Source: Eutypa lata
Taxonomy: Eukaryota; Ascomycota; Sordariomycetes; Xylariales; Diatrypaceae
Assembly (NCBI GenBank): GCA_022661535.1
Contig: JAKULF010000007.1
Coordinates: forward strand, 372,001-436,000
DNA length: 64,000 bases
Direction: 5' to 3'
The position numbers and the translations under genes are program-made. Positions 55,681 through 64,000 of this stretch are shown here, in pieces; position 1 is the stretch's first letter, and the number at the start of each line of letters is the position of its first letter. The notes below the pieces were generated by a model, which made no database searches, was not told the DNA's origin, and worked only from the letters and a program-made list of their open reading frames with translations.

Positions 55681-56835
55681 ATGACCGACAAGAAGAATAT
55701 CCTGCTCGTCGGGGCCGGCGGTGTCGGCACCATGGCCGCCGTCAGCCTTGAGGCGAGCGGTCGAGCCAGCGTGACGGCGGTTCTGCGTTCGAATTTTGCC
55801 AGTGTGGAGGAGCACGGGTTCCATATTGAGTCAATAGCCTATGGTAACCTTAAGGGGTGGAAGCCGACGAAAGGTAAGCCACAGCATTGTATATACGACT
55901 CGACGCTTCGCTGACCCTTGCGCCAGTTACGAACAAGGTTCCCAACGTGGTGCAAGGAAATCACCCGCCATTCGACTATGTTGTCGTTGCGACTAAGAAC
56001 TGCCCGGACATCCATCCTACTGTTGAGGAAATCATCGCACCGGCAGTGACCGAGGGTCATACGGTGGTTGTACTCATACAGAACGGAATCAACATTGAGA
56101 AGCCCCTAATCAAGGCTTTCCCCACAAACATAATCCTATCGGGCGTGTCCTTGATTGGAACCGCCGAAAAGGGTCATGGGCACATCATCCACGATGATCA
56201 CGACGAACTGATCGTCGGCGCGTTCAACAATCCGGGCGTATCACAAGACGCTGCCAGCGCTGCCGCCGCAGAATTCGTAGATATGTATAGAACCTCGGGC
56301 AAGGTGAAGTGCGTGCTTAATGGCGACGTCGGCTTTGTGAGATGGAGGAAGCTTGTCTACAACGCGACTTTCAACCCCGTCGCTACAATCCTGCGTATGG
56401 ACACTTCACGCATGAGAGTGGCGAAGTTCCCGATCGAGGCCCTCATTAAGCCTGCCATGTGGGAAATATGGAACATAGCTAAAGCGGCAGGCCATCCACT
56501 TCCTGACGGACATGTTGACAAGACGGTGGAAGCCGATCCGTTTGATGTTTGGTGCAAGCCGAGCATGCTCCAAGACGCACAGAAAGTGCGTGATAGACCC
56601 TACCCCGTGGACTCCCCCTTCAGTACACTGCTATGTGAACACAGTTCTGACCATCACGCAGGGAAACTATATCGAGTACGAGAACCTTGTGGGAGAACCG
56701 ATTAAGGAGGCAGAGAGACTCGGCGTTCCCACACCTACATTGAAAATCATATACGGGTTCTGCGCAGGATTGCAGTGGCAGACCAAGGAGGCGAAGGGGT
56801 TAATAGAGCTTCCGGCTGGAGCTCCTGCCCCTTAG
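55681..56835 (+). CDS. ketopantoate reductase (ApbA/PanE) family oxidoreductase
   Basis: Exons 55681-55873, 55927-56585 and 56662-56835 give 341 residues. Introns: 53 nt (GTAAGC...GCCAG) and 76 nt (GTGCGT...CACGCAG with a CTGAC branch). The N-terminal Rossmann motif is ILLVGAGGVGTMAA (7-20), followed by YVVVATKNCPD and VVLIQNGINIEKPL, the Lys and Asn positions of the PanE active site. WRKLVYNATFNPVATILRMD carries the catalytic Lys, and the C-terminal GNYIEYENLVGEPIKEAERLGVP matches the family's domain 2. PanE reduces 2-dehydropantoate with NADPH in pantothenate synthesis, but fungi hold several paralogues that probably act on other 2-oxo acids. Its placement among catabolic genes favours such a paralogue. 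Cytosolic. Confidence 0.88.
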
Positions 56836-57846
56836 TAGGTATTCGCAGTATTGGCCTCGGCGTGAGTGTTATCACTATCTGTCGGTTCATGCATGGGTAG
56901 CAACATTTAATTCCCAGAGGAAGCTAGTCGCCCGGCTTTGGAGGGTAGGATAACATCTCAAAAGGCGCGCCAATATAACTCGTGAAACGGCATTCAGGAT
57001 TTGCAAATCCATAGGCCCAGGTGAATAATGGATATGCTGGAAACCTATATTATATGTTTAATTAAGGCAGCCATCATCTCATCATATAAGCTATCAAACG
57101 CATAAATGTCAAACGGTCATTATCCTCCAGGCCAGTAGCGGAGTGGCAACGCAACCAAGGCGCTATAGGCAAGATATTTGCTGATAGTCATCCGTACCAA
57201 GAAATGTGCTGGAGATGTGAGTTTATGTCATGAAGCAGTGACCATGATCGAGCAGCGTAATCTAACAAGCGTAAACATCTTTTTTCTTCTCTACACTATC
57301 GTCTGTGAATATCCACTTCATCTGTCGCTCTTGCATGGCTGCATGGTTCCCTCCAGATTCGCTGCGCACCAACGAATATAATGAGAAGATCTGTGCTTAT
57401 GTAATTATTCCATGAGAAATTGTAACTTCATACCTCATCATACACATCGACAAAGTACTCGTACTTCGAAATGCATCGTAACTTTGTTGGGTCTTGACGT
57501 AATCCGCGCCTGCAGGGCCGACGAGAGCAACTTTCGGGTGATCTAATCAACAGCACGACCCACTTCATACATCATCATCATACCATCATGCACTAGGATG
57601 CATGCTGCAGTGGCGTATATCAACTTCTTGTTGATGAGATAAGTTTACCTGCCCTATGACTTGATGTTGTACAGAACCAAGGCGAAGTACCTTGTCAGAC
57701 GCCTGGCAGATGAGGGAGAGGCGGTGGCTGACATTATTTGCAACAAACTTTACAATCTATTGGACAGCTCAAACTCCCAGACTCTTTCCTGAGGCTTGTT
57801 ATTGACCTTGGACTGCCCGCGGATTGTCTTGTCCAAGCTGTCTCTC
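56836..57846. other. intergenic, no gene seen
   Basis: 1.0 kb between convergent stops. Short frames only; no motif recognised. Confidence 0.5.
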
Positions 57847-59716
57847 CTACCGCATTGCGAGTTCTTGACACAGCTTACTACTCTCCCGTATCCGCGGTCC
57901 GTAGTATATCAAGCCGAAAGGGATCAACAACAGAATAAGACTGAGAAATCCCAGTGTTGACGTGGCCCAGGCGATCCCGAGACCGTCGTACAACGGCTTC
58001 GCGGCAAGCGGCAGCGTGGCCCCGACAACACTGCGGGAGAAGCACGATGCGGCCATGGCACTGGCCGCGTAGATATCATAAGCATCGACTTGGTAGTTGG
58101 TGAGAGCCGTGAAGATGAGCAGGTAGCCGAAACCAAAAAGAAGGCCAGGCAGGCAAGGTACTATCCAATGGATCGTCGGGCGGGCGGTCCAAGCGAGCCA
58201 GAAGAAAGATATTACGACAAACGGTCCACCGAGGATTGCAACTGGGAGACGATGGTATTCCTCGCTCCCCACCCAGGCTGCACCTCGCCTCTTTGCCCTC
58301 TCGAAGAAGTTGTCGTAGTAGAGGAGGACAGGTCCGCTGAAAGCTGCTCCAATTCCGACTGTTCAGAGCAAATAACATTAGTATGGGAAGATAGCAAGGG
58401 GCTGTTCGAGAAACTTACTTGGCGCTAGTGCTATTCCAGCTTGACCTTTGCTAAAACCATATACTCCTGGAAAATGCATGAATATCTAGACTTGATCATG
58501 TCTCTGTAACGGAACTGGCTGCTTACCTTGGAAAATAATTGGATACGCTTGAAAGAATAGATAGAAAAAGGCATATAGAATCGCAATATACAGACAGTTG
58601 AGATATACTAAAGGTTCAGAGACTAACATTCGCAGCGGCCTTGCGAGTGATGCGATGATAAATTCTCTGTAGCTTTTCGCCTCGATCTCGACTGGGGCAA
58701 CGATATTCAAGTTGCCGGTCGACTTTCTTAGCTTCTGCGCCCTCTTCTTCAATATGGTAGGCCCATAGGTTTCTGAGATTGGTGAGTTATAGCACGACAT
58801 GAACAAGTACAGGATATTCTTACCTGGCAGAAAGGCCATTGGAAACCAGCTAACTCCGGCTATGATCAAATCAATCCAGAGTACCCATCTCCAACCTAAG
58901 GGAGCGACAAAACCAGATATGATCGGCCCCCCGAGTGGCCCGAACGTTGTGCCCTGGCAAATTGATCAGTATCTGTTACCGCACCGCAAGATACCGGGAC
59001 ATTTGCCGTATTATCTTACCGACATGAAGGTGATCATTGCGCGGCCCCTAACCTGTGGACTGAAGAATATATCTGCGTATAAACCCCCTATGACAGTCAA
59101 AGGGACCGAAGCGCAAGTACCACAGATCAGGCGGAAGATGAGCAGTGACGGCCAGTTGGGGGCGAGGGCGGAGGCAAGCGTGAACAAGATGAAGACATTG
59201 AACGTCCAAAACGTCACCGGTTTCCGGCCAATGCTCTCACTCAGGGGACTGAATACCAAGGGACCAAAAATGTAGCCAATCAAGTAGACCGTGGTGGGTA
59301 AGAAATCCTGGATATCTCCCGTGATTCCAAAATCATCCTTGATGTACGAGACAGCGTTGCTGGTTATAGCTGAAGAGATGGTGCTATTGACCGTCAATAG
59401 GATGGCGGTGAAGACAATGTACAGCTTTTTTCCCTGTGTCCGACTTTAGCGTAAGCTGCGCAATCCGAAGGTCAAGACTTCGTTACCAGAGCCCAGTTGT
59501 AAGGGTTTTCCGGGTCACCTTGGATGAATTGCACGACCGTCGGTCCAGAGTCAACCGAAGAAGGCAGTTTCTCTTCAGCGGAGCTAATCTGCGAGCTCTC
59601 ACTACTAGACGGACCAGCTATATGTATATATGTCAGTTGCGACACCTGCAACGGAGCACCTCAGCAAAAGACGAGCACTTACGATAGGCCATGGCGACAA
59701 TCTCTTGTCCCTTCAT
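57847..59716 (-). CDS. MFS transporter, DHA1 multidrug/polyamine type
   Basis: Seven exons (59716-59683, 59617-59487, 59433-59020, 58953-58824, 58772-58527, 58466-58419, 58358-57847) give 504 residues in one frame. The hydrophilic N-terminus (SSSESSQISSAEEK) leads to QGDPENPYNW, the fungal DHA1 pre-TM1 signature. TM1 is KKLYIVFTAILLTVNSTISS; the loop 2-3 motif A appears as SPLSESIGRKPV; TM4 has RLICGTCASVPLTVIGG; RGRAM and GGPIISGFVAPLGWRWVLW follow. The central loop has ETYGPTILKKRAQKLRK, and the second half includes FYLFFQAYPIIFQGVYGFS and the GATLPLAAKPLYDGLGIAW block typical of the family's last helices. Predicted 12 TM, plasma membrane proton antiporter exporting drugs, toxins or polyamines. 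The start is at 59716, with a first exon of 11 codons. Confidence 0.88.
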
Positions 59717-60515
59717 TCTGGCGCTGCTGCTCCTTGTTCGAAATAGACGTTGGTAGGTTCACTTATTGCTCGTTTCAAACTCATCGCACCTATAGTCTAA
59801 CTGGCATACAAGTTCTCCTCTTACAAGCACTTGAGAAGAGCAAGCCATCGTGTCTGCATGGCATGCGGTATCGGATGCGGCTAACTCACCCACGGCCCCC
59901 AAATGGTCCCCATCGTGCTCGTTGGCTAATTATGCAGCAAGAGTCCCGGCAAGAGACTGGAACACTGTTCAGTTGATACACCATGGCAGGTGACTGCGAT
60001 ACTCAGACGCAGGTAATTGGGCTTCGTTGCGGACTCAGCAGTGAGCTGGCAGCCGGTGGTTGGTACCTGGTCTTTACAGTCCTCGATAACGTACACGTAA
60101 TGGTAAATCGAAACAACCGCCAATGAGCTATTCTCCTATCACGGCATATGATCGACGCGACGTTCCTGCCCTAGGCCGGGCTAGCGCTACCGTTCTGGAG
60201 TAGTTAGTCTTCAAGTTCCAGCACCACGGAAATAAAAACTTATGCTTAATATTACCTAGTAGTAGATAGATTTCACCCCCACTTAGTCAACCCCCCCAAT
60301 ATGTACGAAGTATTCGTGCCTGGAAGGTGTTGGCGAATGTCTGATCACAAAGATATGAAAGCGGCCGACTCCGGAAGGCTAAAGCGATGCGATGCGATTG
60401 GTCGTCACGCCTCTGGCTGGCGAGCTTTATTAAGAACATGTATCCAAGCATCGTAGTTTATGGTAGATATAAGGCATTCATCATTGTACTCGAGTGACGA
60501 GTCGAAGCAGCAACC
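59717..60515. other. intergenic between divergent genes
   Basis: 0.8 kb between the MFS start and the dehydrogenase start on the other strand. Contains a C-run at 60291-60297; no ORF supported. Confidence 0.5.
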
Positions 60516-60611
60516 ATGGCTAATCGCGGCGTCAATCTTGACCCGCATATTCTGACCATCCGCGATCTGGAAGCGGCTGTAAACAAGAAGCTGACCAAGC
60601 CGATTAGAGGT
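60516..60611 (+). pseudogene. N-terminal stub of an FMN-dependent alpha-hydroxyacid dehydrogenase
   Basis: ATG at 60516 opens MANRGVNLDPHILTIRDLEA followed by AVNKKLTKPIR. This matches the N-terminus of fungal FMN-dependent alpha-hydroxyacid dehydrogenases (glycolate oxidase / cytochrome b2 family), where DLEA...KLPKxxRDYYNEGAMD is usual. After AGAG at 60611 the sequence stops resembling the family. It could be exon 1 ending at a GTAGAA donor, but the DNA that follows turns into a RIP island by 60735 and no second exon is visible in the window. Most likely the gene was interrupted by a transposon, like the permease; truncation beyond the window cannot be excluded. Confidence 0.6.
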
Positions 60612-60649
60612 AGAATATGTCGCAGTATAAATAGCGTTATTGCCATTAG

Positions 60650-60670
60650 AGCAAAAACGGTTCCGTTTTT
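60650..60670. repeat. short palindrome at island edge
   Basis: CAAAAACGG, then TT, then CCGTTTTTG: a perfect 9-bp inverted repeat between the dehydrogenase stub and the AT-rich island. Possibly part of the terminal structure of the inserted element. Confidence 0.4.
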
Positions 60671-60717
60671 GTACGCAATAGTTATGGGCCCGGTTCGCGT
60701 TATGCGCCAGATTGCTA

Positions 60718-63700
60718 TGCGTTTATAGTCTAGTGGTAAAAGCGTTCGCTCGTGTTAAATAAGTTCTTTGTACGAAAGTTATTAAGGGTGAAAGTATTAT
60801 AATAACAGAATAAAAATAAGAGTGCAATTGTAATTATATTCTTTAAATATTTCTTTATTAAGCTAAATAATAAAGAAATTTATTTAATAACCGAATTACA
60901 TAATTTATTTATATTTAATTAAATTGTTCGTAAACGATTATTATATTAACAAAACGAAAAAAATAAAAATTAAAGATTTTTATTAATTATATAATATATA
61001 TAATTTTCGTATTTTATATTAATTTTAAATAATTTTAATAATTTAATATTATTTAAATTTATTATTATTTTTAAAGTTTTATTTTAATTAATTTTTATAA
61101 AAATTAAAAATTAATAATATTTAATTTATTAATAATTAATAAAAAATCGTAAAAATTTAAATATTTTATAAAAATTATTACGATCTTTTTGTATAAAAAT
61201 AAAAACGAAATTAATCGTTTAATATAATAAATATTAATTATAATATTTAATATTAATATAATTTTTTTAATAATCGAAAAATTTATTTTTTTATTAAAAT
61301 TATTAATTCGTTTTTTAATAATTTTAACGATTTTATTTTAATTATAAAAAATAAACGTTTTAATTAATTAAATTTTAATAAAAAAATTTTTAATATTAAT
61401 AATTTTCTTTTTTAATATAACGAATTTCTTTTTTATTATAACAAATTTTTTTTTTATTTTTTAAATTAAATAATAAAATTAATAATATTTTTATTAATTA
61501 AGTTTAATTTATTTAAATGATTTTTATTAATAATTTTTTATTAATTTACGAATATTTTTTAATTTAATATTTTTTTACGTAACGTATTCGCTTAAAAGTT
61601 TTAATAAATAATTATAAACTTTTCGTAATTAATATAATATTTATAAAATAAAATGTTTAATTTTTTATATTTTACGATAATAAAATCGTTAAATATTTTT
61701 TTAATAATTCGTTAATTTTTAAAATTTCGATTTTTTTTATATAAAATAATAATATTATTAATTAATTTTTCGATTTTATTTAATATTTAATTTACGTATA
61801 AATTTAACGAAATTATTTAATTTTTTACTTTTTTATATTTATATATTAAAATATTATTATTTTTAATTAAAATATTAATATTTTTAAATAATTAAAAAAT
61901 TTCTTTTTTATATTTATCGTTTAAAATAATAATATAAATACGAATTCTTTTTATAAATTTTTTTATTTTATTAATTAAATTATTTATATTATCATTAAAT
62001 AATAATTTTTTATTATTTAAAAATAATTTCGATTTTAATTTAATAATACGATTATTTAAATTTTATTATTTTTTTAAAAACTTTTATAATTATAATATAT
62101 TAAAATAATTTTTTAAAATAAAAATATTATTTATTATATTATTAACTTTATTAATTAATTTATTTAAAAATTTTATTTAAATTTAATTTAAATCGCTTTA
62201 TTAATTTTAAATTTAATTATTAAATTTTAATTTTTAATTTAATATTAATTATAATTTATATTTTTTTTAATATTTAAAATTCGTAATAATTTTTAAAGTT
62301 TTCGTATTAAATTTTAAATATAAATAAAAAATTTTAATAAATATATTTAAAACTTTATATTTAAATAAATCGTTAACGATTATTATTTTTTTAATAAAAA
62401 ATGCTTAAATAATTTTTATATTTTTAAATTTCGAATATAATATATTTAATTATACGTATCGATAAGCTTTTTAATTTATAAAAAAAGATATATTAAATAA
62501 AGATATTATTTTAATATAAAAATAACTTTTTATAAAAATTTATTAAGAATTATATTTATAAATATTATTTTTTATTATAATTTATATAATTATTAATAAT
62601 TTTAATCGTATAAATTATTTAATTAAATTATAATATATAATTATTTAATTTTTATTTAATTATTATCGTTTTTTTTTATTCGAATTAAAAGCGATTAAAT
62701 AAAAATTAATATAAATTATTAAATTATTTCGTTTAATTTAAATTTTAAAATTTTAAACTTTTCAAAATTTAATTTAAAAAATATCTTTAATATAATTAAT
62801 TAAATAATTTTCTTTAAAAAATAATAATTTTTTACTTAAAACTTTAAAACGAATAATATAAAATATAATTAATTAATTTATATCGAAAATATAAAGAAAA
62901 TTATCGTTAATTTTTTTTTTAATTAATTTAAAATATTAATATAAATAAAGTATAAATTTTAATATATATAATTTCTTTTAATTATTAAACGCAATAATAA
63001 TTTAAATTCGTTTTTCGTTATTTAAATAAATTATATTTGTTTTAATAATAAAAATTATAATATTAATTTTTTTTAATTTCGTAAACGTTAATATTGCTTT
63101 TTTAAAAAGTATTTTAAATAATAAAATCGTTAAATTAATAAAAGTTTTATAAATTTTAATTTTTACGATTTAAATAATTAATATTAATTATTTAAAAATT
63201 AAATATTTAAAAAATTAAAAATTAATTATTAAAAAAATAAAATTAAAAAAAGTTAATTAAAAAAAAAAGTTATAAAAAATTAAATTATTAAAAAGATTAT
63301 TAAAAATAAATTAATTATTAAATAAAATTAATAAAATAAACGCATTAATAATAATATAAAAAAATATATAATTTTTAAAAAATATTTTTTTATATATTAA
63401 TTATTTATTTTTTTAAACTTTTTTAATAATATTAAATAAAAATTAATAAAATAATTATAAAAAAATAATAATAATATAAAAAAATATAATTAAAAAACTT
63501 TAATATTTATTATTTCGATTTTTTATTTATTGCTTTTATTTTTTAATTAAAAATTACTTTTTAATTTTTTAATTTAAAGCTTAAAATTAATTTCTTTTTT
63601 TTTTATTTAAATACGAAATATTTAAGTTTATTATTTTTATTAATATTTTTTTTATTCGTTTTATAATTATACTTTTTCGTTAATATATAATATTAAATAA

Positions 63701-64000
63701 AATATTTTATTTAAAACGTTTAAAATTATTAATATAAACTTTATAAAATTTATTTTTTTTAATAAAATTAATAACTTTTATTAAAATATTAAATATAATT
63801 TAATATATCTTTAATAATTTAATTTAAATAAATAATAATTTTAAAACTTTAAAATCGTCGTTTAAATTAAGCTTAAGTTTATTTTTTCGAAATTATTATA
63901 TTCGTTAATTTTAATTTTTAACGTATTTTTATATTTAATTTCTTTTTAATATTTATATATAATATTTAAACTTTAATATATATTTTTATTTATTAAAAAT
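60718..64000. mobile_element. RIP-degraded transposon island, open at window end
   Basis: From about 60780 to the end the sequence is nearly all A and T with only CpG and GpC-containing remnants, CpA and TpG being rare, so this is RIP-mutated repeat DNA. At its left edge, TATAGTCTAGTGGTAAAAGCG (60724-60744) looks like a polymerase III A box (as in tRNA or tRNA-derived retroelement heads). No B box, TIR pair or coding frame can be recognised, and the right end lies outside the window, so the element class is unknown. Confidence 0.7.

Noticed and set aside
45692..64000. AT-rich islands as centromere, mitochondrial insertion or replication origin
   Set aside because: Two islands have transposon termini with target duplications, and dinucleotide loss (CpA/TpG) is the RIP pattern; no mitochondrial gene remnants are visible.

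Overview
The window is nuclear DNA of a filamentous ascomycete (Pezizomycotina). Signs are 50-220 nt introns with GT(A/G)NGT donors and CTRAC/CTAAC-like branch sites, Zn2Cys6 and homeodomain regulators, GPI-type surface proteins, a dispersed single 5S rRNA gene, and AT-only islands almost free of CpA and TpG, the mark of RIP (repeat-induced point mutation). A sordariomycete, perhaps Xylariales, is my inference from gene style, not a proof.

Layout. 0-7.5 kb: an HSL-type alpha/beta hydrolase, then three tandem, same-strand genes for a divergent family of four-TM membrane proteins with starts about 2.35-2.39 kb apart. 8.3-10.7 kb: a divergent pair, EFM3-like eEF2 lysine methyltransferase and ribosomal protein eS24. 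11-24 kb: sparse genes (two GPI-like secreted proteins, a SAM methyltransferase, an AsaB/GA4-desaturase-type protein, a P-loop sulfotransferase-like protein), a 5S rRNA gene and a 0.72 kb decayed TIR element. 23.5-28.8 kb: gene-poor, with a probable decayed gene. 28.8-40.2 kb: a YOR1-type ABC transporter, a protein with two TALE-like homeodomains, a GPI-type surface protein, a probable pseudogene and the mitochondrial release factor MRF1. 40.9-60.6 kb: a RidA-amine oxidase fusion, a Zn2Cys6 regulator, a class II aldolase/adducin protein, an amino-acid permease, a ketopantoate-reductase-like enzyme, a DHA1 MFS transporter and the N-terminal stub of an FMN-dependent alpha-hydroxyacid dehydrogenase.

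The right-hand block is broken up by RIP-mutated transposons. Two islands can be delimited as hAT-type elements by their inverted termini and 8-bp target duplications: 45692-47544 (exact duplication CACGATAG) and 49983-53110 (ATGGAAAT/ATGGAGAT). The second sits inside the last exon of the amino-acid permease. The missing 32 C-terminal codons and native stop survive on the far side of the element, and the present ORF ends with four codons taken from the transposon terminus. A third island runs from about 60.7 kb past the window end and abuts the truncated dehydrogenase gene.

Functionally, the right block looks like an amine or amino-acid catabolic neighbourhood: permease uptake, flavin oxidation to an imine with a built-in imine deaminase, carbonyl-processing enzymes, an exporter and a local regulator. 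This grouping is inferred from content and order only. All exon boundaries were read by hand from splice signals and frame continuity; no alignment or RNA data were available.
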